Assembly (NCBI RefSeq): GCF_002920535.1
Contig: NZ_PQSS01000015.1
Span: 61,222-125,221 of the forward strand
Direction of reading: 5' to 3'
Origin: Streptomyces sp. Ru71
Lineage (GTDB): Bacteria; Actinomycetota; Actinomycetes; Streptomycetales; Streptomycetaceae
DNA: 64,000 nucleotides
In this document: positions 30,921 to 39,725 of the stretch, piece after piece
Layout of the letters: each line of letters starts with the position of its first letter
Position numbering within the stretch: the stretch's first letter is position 1
Notes under the pieces: generated by a model
Database searches by the model: none
What the model was told of the DNA's origin: nothing
What the model saw: the letters and a program-made list of their open reading frames with translations, nothing else
Program-made: the position numbers and the translations under genes

Positions 30921-31856
30921 ATGGACTTCACCGATGTGTCACTGACCGCGCTGCGCGTCTTCCGCGCCGTCGCCGAACAGGGAACCTTCACCGCCGCCGC
31001 CGCGTCGCTGGGCTACACCCAGTCCGCGGTGTCCCGGCAGATCGCCGCCATCGAACGGGCCGCCGGGGCGGAACTGCTGGAGCGGCGGCGCGACGGCGTA
31101 CGCCTCACCGCGGCCGGCCGCATCGTCATGCGCCGCGCCACGACCGTCCTCGACGAGATCGACGCGACCGCGCGCGAGCTGTCCGGTCTGCCCGGGCAGG
31201 CCGGCACCGTCCGCCTGGGCTGGTTCCCCAGCGCCGGCGCCGTCCTGGTGCCCCGGGCCCTGGCCGAACTGCGCCGCACCGAGCCCGGCCTGCACGTCGT
31301 CGGCCGTGAGGGCAGCTCCACCCCGGCGCTGGTGCGCGCCCTGCGGGCCGGCAGCCTCGACCTGGCCGTGCTCGCCTCGGGGCCGCCGTTTCGGCCACCG
31401 GACGCCGAGTCGCCCCCGCTGGCGCTGACCACACTCACCGAACGCGCGCTGTGTCTGGCCGTACCCGCGGCCCACCCGCTCGCCCGCGGTGACTTCGTCG
31501 ACGTCGCGGATCTGCGCGGGCAGCGCTGGATCGCCGGTTCCACCTCGGGGGAGGACCGGCTGATGGGCGTATGGCCGGGTCTGGACGAGCGGCCCGACAT
31601 CGCCCACACCGCACGCGACTGGCTCGCCAAGCTCCAACTCGTCGCCGCGGGCTGCGGCCTGACCACGGTCCCGGCCGCGCTCACCGCCGCCGCACCGCCC
31701 GGCGTCCGGGTCCTCCCGGTCCGCGGCGGGCCCCAGGAGCAACGGCGCCTGCTCCTGGCCCGCCTGCCCCACCCGCCGACCGAGTCGGTCACCCGAGTGG
31801 CAGCCGCCCTGCGCGCCGCCGCCCTGGACATCGACACGCCGGGCCCGCCCCGGTGA
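30921..31856 (+). CDS. LysR-family transcriptional regulator
   Basis: A 311-residue protein. The winged HTH occupies residues 1-65 (LRVFRAVAEQGTFTAAAASL and YTQSAVSRQIAAIERAAG), followed by the periplasmic-binding-like effector domain (GTVRLGWFPSAGAVLVPRAL). A TAGTAT -10 box ends 11 bases before the ATG, leaving a very short leader. Divergent from the carbonyl-reductase-like SDR gene, the classical LysR arrangement. Confidence 0.93.
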   Translation: MDFTDVSLTALRVFRAVAEQGTFTAAAASLGYTQSAVSRQIAAIERAAGAELLERRRDGVRLTAAGRIVMRRATTVLDEIDATARELSGLPGQAGTVRLGWFPSAGAVLVPRALAELRRTEPGLHVVGREGSSTPALVRALRAGSLDLAVLASGPPFRPPDAESPPLALTTLTERALCLAVPAAHPLARGDFVDVADLRGQRWIAGSTSGEDRLMGVWPGLDERPDIAHTARDWLAKLQLVAAGCGLTTVPAALTAAAPPGVRVLPVRGGPQEQRRLLLARLPHPPTESVTRVAAALRAAALDIDTPGPPR

Positions 31857-31957
31857 CGACGCCCGGGGCGGCGGCGGCCCCCGGCCCGTCGTCACGGCGG
31901 ATTCCGCTTCCGGAAAGCCGGTGTGCGAAGGGGAGTGAGCCCCTACTGTGAAGCCCG

Positions 31958-32812
31958 ATGACACTCCTACACGCTCATGACTTCGGGGGCGACGGCCCTC
32001 AACTGGTTGTTCTGCACGGCTTCGGACGCTCCCTCATCGACTGGGACGCCGCGGCCACCCTGCTCGCCGCCGGGCACCGTGTCCTCGGCGTCGACCTCCC
32101 CGGACACGGCCGCTCGGCCGGTATCTCCCCCTGGACCGTCCCCGCCGTGGTGCGCGACATCGGGGACACGCTCGATGCGCACGGCGTGTCTCAGGCCGTC
32201 GTGGTGGGCCACTCCCTCGGCGGACTGATCGCGGTCGAGTACGCCCGGGCGAACCCGGACCGCACCCGTGCGGCCGTGAATCTCGACGGTTTCTGGTGGG
32301 CACCCGAGCGCCCCGGCGCCGAGCGGATCAGCGAAGGGCTGCCGGCGTCGGCCGGGGTCATCGTGCCACCCGAGTACATCGAGGAACAGGTCGCCAACGC
32401 CGCCCATCTGGGCATCCCCGCCGACCTGGCGCGGGCCGCCGCCCGCGGGGCCCTGCGCCCCCTGCCCGACGGCAAGTGGCAGACCCTGCCGGAACGGGCG
32501 GCGGCACTGGAGATCCTCGACGAACTGCACAGGATCGGCGCCCTCGGTGTCAGCTCCTGGCTGGACGGGATCGACAGCCCGCTGCTGATGGTGCAGGCCG
32601 CACGGCAACTGCCGGCCGCGCCCGGCATCGAGTGGTTCGCCGAGTTCAACGCCCGCTTCGCGCAAGAGGTCTCCGACGAGCTGACCGCGCTCTCCCGTAG
32701 CCGAGAGACGATCGACGCCGTACGGCTCGACGCCACCCACCTCATGAACGTGGAGGCCCCGCAGGCGGTTGCGGAGCTGGTGGCCGACTACGTCCGGGGG
32801 CTGCCCGGCTGA
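31958..32812 (+). CDS. alpha/beta hydrolase
   Basis: A 284-residue hydrolase. Oxyanion-hole motif VVLHGFGRSLIDW near residue 18, nucleophile Ser in VVVGHSLGGLIAVEYA near residue 83, and a late His in DATHLMNVEAP as the probable catalytic base. It lies 101 bases after the LysR gene on the same strand but is probably a separate unit. The substrate is unknown. Confidence 0.9.
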   Translation: MTLLHAHDFGGDGPQLVVLHGFGRSLIDWDAAATLLAAGHRVLGVDLPGHGRSAGISPWTVPAVVRDIGDTLDAHGVSQAVVVGHSLGGLIAVEYARANPDRTRAAVNLDGFWWAPERPGAERISEGLPASAGVIVPPEYIEEQVANAAHLGIPADLARAAARGALRPLPDGKWQTLPERAAALEILDELHRIGALGVSSWLDGIDSPLLMVQAARQLPAAPGIEWFAEFNARFAQEVSDELTALSRSRETIDAVRLDATHLMNVEAPQAVAELVADYVRGLPG

Positions 32813-32837
32813 ACCCGCGCCGGCGCCACCCCGCGTT

Positions 32838-35228
32838 TCAGTCGAGCAGGCCCAGGTCCGAGAGCTGCCGGCGCTGCTCTTCGGACAGCGATGCCTGCCG
32901 GCTGCGGACGTTGCTGCGCCACACCCCGAGTCTGACGGTGTGCTCCTGGTCGTCGATCACCACCGTCTCCACATGGCCTCGGGGCACGGTGAGGTGTCCT
33001 TCGCGCGCCTTGAACTGCTGTGCCGCGGCGATACCCCGCTCGAAGGCACGGGAACGACTCGTGGACGGCTTCGCGGGAGCGGGCTGCGCCGGCAGGGGAG
33101 TGACACCGAGCGCTTCAAGGCGCCGGCGCTGTTCGGGCAGCAGCCCCTGCCAGACAGTGGGCTGACGCTGCCGGGCGAGCCATCGGCCGATGTCGAGGCC
33201 GTTGACGGTGACCCCGGGCAGCACCGGCGTCGGCCCGGCCTCCTCGCGCAGCAGTTCCCGCAGGGCGGCGTAATGGCGTTGCCAGGCGGTCGGCCATGCC
33301 GGGTTCCAGTCGGGGTCGATCGCGGCGAGTGCCGCCTCCCGCTCGGGGTGCCCGGCCAGCGCCCCGGGCCTGCGCAGATGGGACAGCCACTGCCCGACCG
33401 GCTTGCCCAGCGCGACGGCGGTGCGAGGAGCGCAGAGCGTGAAGTGCTGCTCGTGGTAGATGCGGGCGGCGGCCAGGTTCTCCTGGAAGGCGGCGTCGGC
33501 GGCGTCCCAGACCATGCCGAGCTGCTCCAGCCGCTCCGCCCGCTTCCCGGCCAACTGCCCGGCCCCGTGGGCGCGTCGCTGCTCCGCCACCCACTGGCCG
33601 AGCGGATACGGCCCGGGGGGCTCCCGGTGGTCGTAGGGGACGCGCGCGTGCCCCTCCCGCTCCACGTACCGGCGCAGGGCGGCGTAACCGCGCGCCCAGT
33701 CCTGGCGTTCGGTGTCGATGACGTTGAAGGAGACCCACTCGGCGAGCAGCACCGGGTCCCGGGGGACCGCGAACCGCAGCAGCAGCCGGGACTCCGGCTC
33801 GCCCTCCCCGGGAGCCTCCCCGATGAAGGCGACCGGCTTGGTGCGTGCCGGGCTGTTCTGCGGGACGGCGAGCAGTTCGACGGCCTCCTCGTCATGCGCG
33901 CGCAGCCCCTGCAGGACCTTGATCAACGGCCGGTAGGACTGGGAGGCGAACATCTCCTCGGGCTGCTCGCCGGGCTGGAGGAAGACGGGCACGATGAGCG
34001 AGGCGAGTTTGCCCTGCCCGGGTTTTTGCCGCAGCGCCCGGCCGATGGCCTGCACGATGTCGTGCGGCGCCCCCTTGGGGTCCAGCAGAGCCACGGAGTC
34101 GACGGCGCGGATGTCCACGCCCTCCCCCAGGACACGGCAGTTGGACAGCACCGCCCGCCGCGTGGTGGTGGCGAAGGAACCCAGCACGCCGCGACGGTGC
34201 GCGGGGTCGTGCTCCCCGCACAGCCAGTCGGCCCAGATGCGCTCGGGATAGCGCTCGGGCCGGTCGGCGTGCAGCTTGCCGGCCACCCGCTCCAGGCCTT
34301 CGGCGAAGGCCTGCGCCTCCAGCGTGCGGTGGTGGAAGGTGATGGTCGTCTGCAGCCGGTGGTCGGCCATGGTCCGCAGCAGCGCGGCCTGCAGCGTCGC
34401 GAGCCGCTGCCCGCGCACCTCTTCCTCGTACCGCTGGGGACCGTACAGCCGCTCCGGGGTCACCACCGGGTCCTGCAGTTCCACCACGATGATCTGATAG
34501 CGCGCCAGCAGACCCCGGGAGATGGCCGAGGCGAGGGTGAGCTTGTACAGGACGGGGCCGAAGACGCTCTCGTCGTCCATGGACGCCGCCATCTCCTGCG
34601 GCAGCGGGTCCCGCAGCGGCTCGCCGGCCTCCCGGCGCTCCGGCCGGTCCTGCCAGATGCGCGGGGTGGCCGTCATGTACAGCCTCCGCGCCGCCGGCAC
34701 GACCGCCTGGTCGTGGATGTCCGCCCACGCCTTCCCCAGCGACCCGGACGTGCGGTGGGCCTCGTCGACGACCGCCAGGTCCACCGGAGCCAGCCGCTGC
34801 CCGTAGGCACCCTCGAACGCCTCCGCCAGCACCCCCAGGGACGCGTAGGTGGCGTAGATGGTCACCGGCCCGCTGCCGTGCCACAACGCCAGCTGGATCG
34901 GGTTGGTCGTGGCCCGCACGCCCAACCGCCACAGGTGCGGGTCCTCCTGCATCGAGCAGACCGCGACCGCCGGGCCCGTGTGCCCCACCGCCCGCCACGC
35001 CGTGACCGTCTGGCCGAGAAGATCCAGCGTCGGCACCACCACCAGCACGCGCCCGCGCGGGGCGATGCGCCGGGCCGCGGCCGCCGCCATGATCGTCTTC
35101 CCGGTTCCGCAGGCGGCATGGACCTGCCCCCGCAGACCGTCCGCGGGAAGCCCCGAGGGCGGGATGTCCAGACCGCGCACGATGGCGTCCACGGCCTCGA
35201 TCTGGTGGTCGCGGAGTTTCACGGCCAT
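32838..35228 (-). CDS. DEAD/DEAH helicase with Helicase-Associated repeats
   Basis: A 796-residue superfamily-2 helicase. Walker A is HAACGTGKTIMAAAAARR near residue 38, the DEAH box is LAVVDEAHRTSG, motif III is YMTATPRIW, and motif VI is QAIGRALRQKPGQGK near residue 410. From about residue 490 to the end there are four Helicase-Associated (HA) repeats, recognisable by GxWvaxQR-type ends (PLGQWVAEQRR, PVGQWLSHLRR, DIGRWLARQRQ, RLGVWRSNVRS). Such proteins are frequent near Streptomyces chromosome ends. The ATG at 35226-35228 has AAAGGAGAT ten bases upstream. Confidence 0.92.
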   Translation of the reverse strand: MAVKLRDHQIEAVDAIVRGLDIPPSGLPADGLRGQVHAACGTGKTIMAAAAARRIAPRGRVLVVVPTLDLLGQTVTAWRAVGHTGPAVAVCSMQEDPHLWRLGVRATTNPIQLALWHGSGPVTIYATYASLGVLAEAFEGAYGQRLAPVDLAVVDEAHRTSGSLGKAWADIHDQAVVPAARRLYMTATPRIWQDRPERREAGEPLRDPLPQEMAASMDDESVFGPVLYKLTLASAISRGLLARYQIIVVELQDPVVTPERLYGPQRYEEEVRGQRLATLQAALLRTMADHRLQTTITFHHRTLEAQAFAEGLERVAGKLHADRPERYPERIWADWLCGEHDPAHRRGVLGSFATTTRRAVLSNCRVLGEGVDIRAVDSVALLDPKGAPHDIVQAIGRALRQKPGQGKLASLIVPVFLQPGEQPEEMFASQSYRPLIKVLQGLRAHDEEAVELLAVPQNSPARTKPVAFIGEAPGEGEPESRLLLRFAVPRDPVLLAEWVSFNVIDTERQDWARGYAALRRYVEREGHARVPYDHREPPGPYPLGQWVAEQRRAHGAGQLAGKRAERLEQLGMVWDAADAAFQENLAAARIYHEQHFTLCAPRTAVALGKPVGQWLSHLRRPGALAGHPEREAALAAIDPDWNPAWPTAWQRHYAALRELLREEAGPTPVLPGVTVNGLDIGRWLARQRQPTVWQGLLPEQRRRLEALGVTPLPAQPAPAKPSTSRSRAFERGIAAAQQFKAREGHLTVPRGHVETVVIDDQEHTVRLGVWRSNVRSRQASLSEEQRRQLSDLGLLD

Positions 35229-35337
35229 GGTCCGGTGATCTCCTTTTCGCGGAAGTCGGGCACGGGGCCGGACAGGAATATCACGGAGTGCACCGGATCG
35301 TGGCATGAACGTCGGCGCCGTCCCACGGCCACGACCC

Positions 35338-36243
35338 TCACCCGCTCCGCTGCGCGTCAGCGTCGACGGGGACGCCGAGCCGGCCGGCCACGGCGGTGAG
35401 GGCCGCGCCCAGCGGGAGCGCGACACGGGTGGCGGCGTGTGCGTCACCCCGGGTCGGGTCAAGGTTGACGATCAGCACCCGCTTGCCGGCCTCGGCCGCC
35501 TGGCGAACGAACCGGAACCCGGACATCACCGTCAGCGAGGAGCCCAGGACCAGCAGCGTGGCCGCCTCGCGCACCAGTGCCCGGCAGTGCTCGACCCGCT
35601 GCGGCGGAACGGTCTCGCCGAAGAACACCACGTCCGGTTTGAGGATGCCGCCGCAGACGGCGCAGGGCACCACGCGGAAGTCCCCGACCTGTTCGTCGGT
35701 GAGGTCCGCGTCACCGTCGGGGTTGATCCCGGCGGCCACCGGCGCGAAGCCCGCGTTGGCCTCCTCCAGCCGCCGGGCCAGCTCCCGCCGGGGGCTGGCG
35801 GCGCCGCAGGAGAGGCAGACGACCCGGTCCAGGCTTCCGTGCAGTTCGACGACGCCCTCGCTGCCGGCCGCCTGGTGCAGGCCGTCGACGTTCTGGGTGA
35901 TCACCCCCGAGAGCAGGCCGTGCCGGCCGAAGGCGGCCACGGCCCGGTGCCCGGCGTTGGGGCGGGCACGGCCGAAGGTGCGCCATCCGAGATGGCTGCG
36001 CGCCCAGTACCGGCGCCTGGCCTGGGCGCCGCCGGTGAAGTCCTGGTAGGTCATCGGGGTGTGCCGGCTCAGGCTGCCGCCCTCACCCCGGTAGTCCGGG
36101 ATGCCCGACTCGGTGGAGATGCCGGCCCCGCTGAGCACCAGCACACCGCCGGCGCGCAGCGCCTCGACGACCGGCTCCAGATCCGTGGTGCCCGGCGGCA
36201 GGTCCCCGGTCGCCGTCCAGCTCAGGGTGGGGCGCATACGCAT
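35338..36243 (-). CDS. NAD-dependent deacetylase (sirtuin)
   Basis: A 301-residue Sir2-family protein. NAD-binding VLVLSGAGISTESGIPDYRG near residues 34-53, ITQNVDGLHQAAGS, and the catalytic His in VVELHGSLDRVVC. Zinc-binding pairs CLSCG and CAVCG are both present, and the C-terminal GSSLTVMSGFRFV completes the fold, so this is a canonical lysine deacylase, unlike the SIR2-like protein at 6831-8924. The start is either ATG 36243 or the in-frame ATG two codons later. Single gene. Confidence 0.92.
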   Translation of the reverse strand: MRMRPTLSWTATGDLPPGTTDLEPVVEALRAGGVLVLSGAGISTESGIPDYRGEGGSLSRHTPMTYQDFTGGAQARRRYWARSHLGWRTFGRARPNAGHRAVAAFGRHGLLSGVITQNVDGLHQAAGSEGVVELHGSLDRVVCLSCGAASPRRELARRLEEANAGFAPVAAGINPDGDADLTDEQVGDFRVVPCAVCGGILKPDVVFFGETVPPQRVEHCRALVREAATLLVLGSSLTVMSGFRFVRQAAEAGKRVLIVNLDPTRGDAHAATRVALPLGAALTAVAGRLGVPVDADAQRSG

Positions 36244-36344
36244 GCCGCCAGGGTACGCAACCGGACGCGCCCGGCAGGCGGCGGCGTTCCGGGCGGGCCC
36301 GACGCAAGGGCGGTGTCTCGCGGGCGGGCCCGAACGCCACGGGC

Positions 36345-37163
36345 TCAGGCCTTGCGCGCCATCACCGCCACGATGAGGTGCTCCCAGACGGTGAGCTCCC
36401 GCTCCCCGCGGTCGTTCCACGGGGAGTCGACCACGTCGGGATGCCAGTGGGACGCGGGGACGATCCCGGGGGGAAGGATCTCCAGTCCGTCCAGCAGGGC
36501 CTCGATCTCCTCGTCCGTACGCCACCGGCCACGGCCGAAGGTCTCCTGCAGGACCTTCTCCGCCTCCTCCGTCTCCGCGTTGTTCCCGGAGCGGAAGTGG
36601 CTGACGAAGAAGTAGCTGCCGGAGGGCACTTGATCCCGCCAGTAGCGGACGAGCCCGGCCGGGTCCTCCTCGTCGTTGACGTGGTGCAGGATGGCGCTGA
36701 ACATGACGGCGACGGGACGGTCGAAGTCGATCAGTTCCACGGTGTCCGGGTGGTTGCGGATCTCCTCCGGGTTGCGCACATCGGCCGGAACGACGCGGAC
36801 CTGGTCGTTCTCCTCCAGCAGCGCACGGCCGTGGACCAGTACCTGCGGGTCGATGTCGACGTAGACGACCCGGGAATCCGGAGCGTGCCGCTGCGCGACC
36901 TGGTGGACGTTGTCGGCGGTCGGCAGACCACTGCCCAGGTCGATGAACTGCCGTATGCCGGTGCTCGTCGCGATCTCCCGGACCGCCCGGGTCAGGGCCG
37001 CCCGGTTGGCGAAGGCGATCGCCACCGAGCCGGGGAGGTCGCGTTTGAACACATCGCCGATCTCCCGGTCCACGGCGTAGTTGTCCTTGCCGCCGAGCAG
37101 ATAGTCATAGACACGGGCGATGCTCGGCCTGGTGGAGTCGATCGAGGAACCGTCATACGTCAT
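36345..37163 (-). CDS. SAM-dependent methyltransferase, PF04672 (DUF574) family
   Basis: A 272-residue protein of the actinomycete DUF574 family. The N-terminus SIARVYDYLLGGKDNYAVDRE is diagnostic, followed by a SAM-binding QFIDLGSGLPTADNVHQVA and VVYVDIDPQVLVHGRALL. These proteins are numerous in Streptomyces genomes and their substrates are mostly unknown. ATG 37161-37163 gives the conserved N-terminus. Confidence 0.93.
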   Translation of the reverse strand: MTYDGSSIDSTRPSIARVYDYLLGGKDNYAVDREIGDVFKRDLPGSVAIAFANRAALTRAVREIATSTGIRQFIDLGSGLPTADNVHQVAQRHAPDSRVVYVDIDPQVLVHGRALLEENDQVRVVPADVRNPEEIRNHPDTVELIDFDRPVAVMFSAILHHVNDEEDPAGLVRYWRDQVPSGSYFFVSHFRSGNNAETEEAEKVLQETFGRGRWRTDEEIEALLDGLEILPPGIVPASHWHPDVVDSPWNDRGERELTVWEHLIVAVMARKA

Positions 37164-37252
37164 GGCACCATCTTGGCCTGAAACAGCACTCGTTGACACA
37201 CACTTGCATCCTTTGGCCGCCGCCGGTGAAGGGCTGTTGAACACCTGCTTCT

Positions 37253-38044
37253 TCAGACGTCCACCGATGACGCCGGGTCGGTGCGGCCGCGCTCGCGGAG
37301 GTACGCCTCCAGTTCGGCGGCGCCGGTCAGCATCGCCCGCGCGCGGGCGGACAGGCGCTCCTGCCAGTCGCGCAGCGTGGCCGCCAGCGGCGCCGGCCCG
37401 CCGGCCGCCCGGACCTGGGCGATCAGCGGGGCGATCTGCTCCAGCAGATACCCGCCCCGCCTGAGCTGGTGGGCCAGCTGGGCGTCCCGCACGTCGGCCT
37501 CGTCGTAGACGCGGTACCCGGTGCGCCGGTCGCGGCGCGGGTGCACCAGCCCGGCGTGCTCCCACTTGCGCAGCGTCGCCGGCCGGATGCCGAGCTTGCG
37601 TGCCAGCGGCCCGATGAACGTGCCGCCGGACCCGGTGCCGTCGGCCGGTTCGGTGGTCGTGGCCGGCTTGGACCTCGGCCCGGGCGGTGTGCCGCGCTCC
37701 AGGTCGCGCAGCGCGCGCTGTACGGCCTGGAGGGTCTGCCGGTCGTCGAGAAGCTGGGCGTGGCTGACGTCGATGAGGCGGAAGGCCTCGTCGAGGGCGT
37801 CCTGGTTCACGGCCCGCATGATCGACGTCGCGGTCCCGTGGCCGTGGCCGGGCAGCAGGGCGAGGAAGGCGCGCAGGGCCCCCGCGTGCAGCGAGGTGTA
37901 GGTGCGGTAGCCGTGGGCGGTGCGAACGGCGGCCGGAAGGATGCCGGCCTCCTCGTAGTTCCTGACCGTCTGCGTGGACAGACCGTGCGCGCGTGCCAGA
38001 TCGACCGGCCTGAGCCGCTCACTGTTTTGAAGGTTTCGCCCCAT
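37253..38044 (-). CDS. MerR-family regulator with two MerR HTH domains
   Basis: A 263-residue regulator. The first MerR HTH is at the N-terminus (DLARAHGLSTQTVRNYEEAG, then AHGYRTYTSLHAGALRAFLAL). A second lies at residues about 150-215 (GPLARKLGIRPATLRKWEHAG, then RTGYRVYDEADVRDAQL). Two MerR heads in one chain are unusual but known in actinomycetes. The ATG at 38042-38044 is 58 bases from the divergent esterase-like gene, and the palindrome between them is its probable binding site. Confidence 0.87.
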   Translation of the reverse strand: MGRNLQNSERLRPVDLARAHGLSTQTVRNYEEAGILPAAVRTAHGYRTYTSLHAGALRAFLALLPGHGHGTATSIMRAVNQDALDEAFRLIDVSHAQLLDDRQTLQAVQRALRDLERGTPPGPRSKPATTTEPADGTGSGGTFIGPLARKLGIRPATLRKWEHAGLVHPRRDRRTGYRVYDEADVRDAQLAHQLRRGGYLLEQIAPLIAQVRAAGGPAPLAATLRDWQERLSARARAMLTGAAELEAYLRERGRTDPASSVDV

Positions 38045-38081
38045 GACCGTCGACCCTAGCGCGGAAAGTTTCAACCGAAGG

Positions 38082-38099
38082 TTCAACGATAGCGTTGAA
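38082..38099. promoter_or_regulatory. palindromic operator between MerR and esterase-like genes
   Basis: TTCAACG-ATAG-CGTTGAA, a perfect 7-4-7 palindrome. TAGCGT inside it (38090-38095) could be a -10 box whose start is the ATG at 38103. A further AACC-GAA-GGTT inverted repeat lies immediately upstream. Confidence 0.65.
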
Positions 38100-38102
38100 G
38101 GC

Positions 38103-39305
38103 ATGGCTACCGACCTCACGAACGCCACCCGACCCGTCGACGCCGCCGCCCTCATGGCGCTGCTCCCGGCCCGGCCCCGGCTGCTCGCCCTGGGGGAGCC
38201 CACCCACGGCGAGGGCACCCTGCTCGACCTGCGCAACGAAGTCTTCCGGCAGCTCGTCGAGCAGGAGGGCTACCGGACGATCGCCATCGAGAGCGACTGC
38301 GTGAAGGGCCTGCTCGTCGACGCCTACGTCACCGGCGGCACGGGCACCCTCGACGACGTCATGGAGCACGGATTCAGCCACGGTTGGGGCGCCTTCGCCG
38401 CCAACCGCGAACTGGTGCGCTGGATGCGCGCCCACAACGACGGCAAACCGGCGTCCGAACAGCTGCGCTTCGCCGGCTTCGACGGCCCGCTGGAGATCAC
38501 CGGCGCGGCGAGCCCCCGGCAGGCCCTCAGCGCACTCCACGCCTACCTCGCGGCCCGGGTGGAGCCCGGCCTGCTGCCCTGCACGGCGGACACGCTCGAC
38601 CGTCTGCTCGGCACCGACGACCGGTGGAGCGATCCCGCCGCGATGATGGACCCGGCCCGATCCGTGGGGCAGTCGGCGCAGGCCCGCGAACTGCGGTTGC
38701 TGGCCGACGATCTGGCGGCGCTGCTGGAGGAGCACTCGCCGCACCTGCTCGCGGAGACGTCGCGGGACGACTGGGACCGGGCGTGTCTGTACGCGCGCAC
38801 CGCAACCGGCCTGCTGCGCTACCACCACTGGATGGCCGACCCCTCACCGGCCCGCATGAGCCGGCTGCTGGGAGTGCGCGACCAGATGATGGCCGGCAAC
38901 CTCCTCGCCCTCGCCGAACGGGGCCCGGCCCTCGTCCACGCCCACAACGCCCATCTGCAGCGGGAGAAGAGCACGATGCGGATGTGGCAGGGGCCGGTGG
39001 AGTGGTGGAGCGCCGGCGCGCTGGTGAACGCCCGGCTCGGCGAGGAGTACGCCTTCGTGGCCACGGCCCTCGGCACGATCCGGCACCAGGGCGTGGACAC
39101 ACCGCCGCCGGACACGGTCGAAGGACTGCTGTACGCGCTCCCGGAGGACCGCTGCCTCGTCGACGCCCCACGCTTGGCCACCGCCCTCGGCGCCACGCGA
39201 CCCACGCCCAGGGTGTCCCCCTGGTTCGGCTACGCCCCCCTCGACCCGGCCCGCCTGGCCGGCACCGACGGCATCGTGTTCGTCAAGGACGTCCTCCGGA
39301 GCTAG
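38103..39305 (+). CDS. erythromycin esterase family protein
   Basis: A 400-residue protein of the EreA/SuccinylCoA-type erythromycin esterase family. The hallmark LLALGEPTHGEG with its His is at residues about 22-33; IAIESDCVKG and GPALVHAHNAHLQREK provide the other conserved acidic and His positions. Members hydrolyse macrolide rings, but many Streptomyces homologues have unknown substrates. The ATG at 38103 follows the operator and a possible -10 by seven bases, so the transcript may be leaderless; an ATG 20 codons upstream would translate the operator. Probably controlled by the divergent MerR protein. Confidence 0.85.
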   Translation: MATDLTNATRPVDAAALMALLPARPRLLALGEPTHGEGTLLDLRNEVFRQLVEQEGYRTIAIESDCVKGLLVDAYVTGGTGTLDDVMEHGFSHGWGAFAANRELVRWMRAHNDGKPASEQLRFAGFDGPLEITGAASPRQALSALHAYLAARVEPGLLPCTADTLDRLLGTDDRWSDPAAMMDPARSVGQSAQARELRLLADDLAALLEEHSPHLLAETSRDDWDRACLYARTATGLLRYHHWMADPSPARMSRLLGVRDQMMAGNLLALAERGPALVHAHNAHLQREKSTMRMWQGPVEWWSAGALVNARLGEEYAFVATALGTIRHQGVDTPPPDTVEGLLYALPEDRCLVDAPRLATALGATRPTPRVSPWFGYAPLDPARLAGTDGIVFVKDVLRS

Positions 39306-39533
39306 CCGCTGGAGACCGTCCGGGAGGGGGATTCGTCGTCCTGGGAGGCGCCCCAGGAGGCCAGCAGGCGCAGCCTCTCCTCGGAGGGTGAGCCGGGTTC
39401 GGCGGTGTAGACGAGCAGGGTGAGGCCCGGCTCGTCGTCGAGAGCCGAGCCGAGCCAGGAACCCGGCCTGCTCGGGCGTGATCTTGGCTGGCCGCGAGGT
39501 CGGGAACTCGCGGGCTTCGTCGCGGCTGTCCAC
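39302..39533 (-). pseudogene. MmyB-type regulator with internal deletion
   Basis: The first 25 codons (from GTG 39531-39533) read DEAREFPTSRPAKITPEQAG, matching the start of the intact MmyB-type regulator at 882-1769. The last 45 codons, in another frame, read GLTLLVYTAEPGSPSEERLR and LLASWGASQ, matching its C-terminus. About 220 codons, including the whole HTH, are missing. The stop overlaps the end of the esterase-like gene. Confidence 0.75.
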
Positions 39534-39562
39534 ATCTCGACGGTACGTCGTGCTCCCGGCCG

Positions 39563-39589
39563 GAGGGGTGTACTGCCGGTACACCCCTC
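39563..39589. promoter_or_regulatory. perfect 27-bp palindrome
   Basis: Arms GAGGGGTGTAC and GTACACCCCTC with spacer TGCCG. It lies between the regulator remnant and an SDR remnant, where the operator of a divergent regulator/target pair would be. Both target genes are gone but the site is undamaged. Confidence 0.75.
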
Positions 39590-39631
39590 ATCAGTGCCTC
39601 GCACCCCACCCGAAATCCGGTTCCCTGGGGC

Positions 39632-39691
39632 GTGACGTCACTCGTCATCGGTGTCGCCCTGCCCGTGGACGGCGGCTTCACCACCCACTGA
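39632..39691 (+). pseudogene. C-terminal fragment of an SDR dehydrogenase
   Basis: Nineteen codons ending in TGA read TSLVIGVALPVDGGFTTH, the standard end of a classical short-chain dehydrogenase. No upstream part of the gene is present. It faces away from the regulator remnant, as a regulated SDR gene would. The rest of 39306-39725 shows nothing else. Confidence 0.6.
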
Positions 39692-39725
39692 GCTCACTTC
39701 GTGCCGACCCACTGGAACTCGGCCG

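Noticed and set aside
35338..36243. Linking the sirtuin to the SIR2-like operon as one system
   Set aside because: They are 27 kb apart, and the sirtuin has intact zinc Cys and deacetylase motifs, so it is an ordinary housekeeping-type enzyme.
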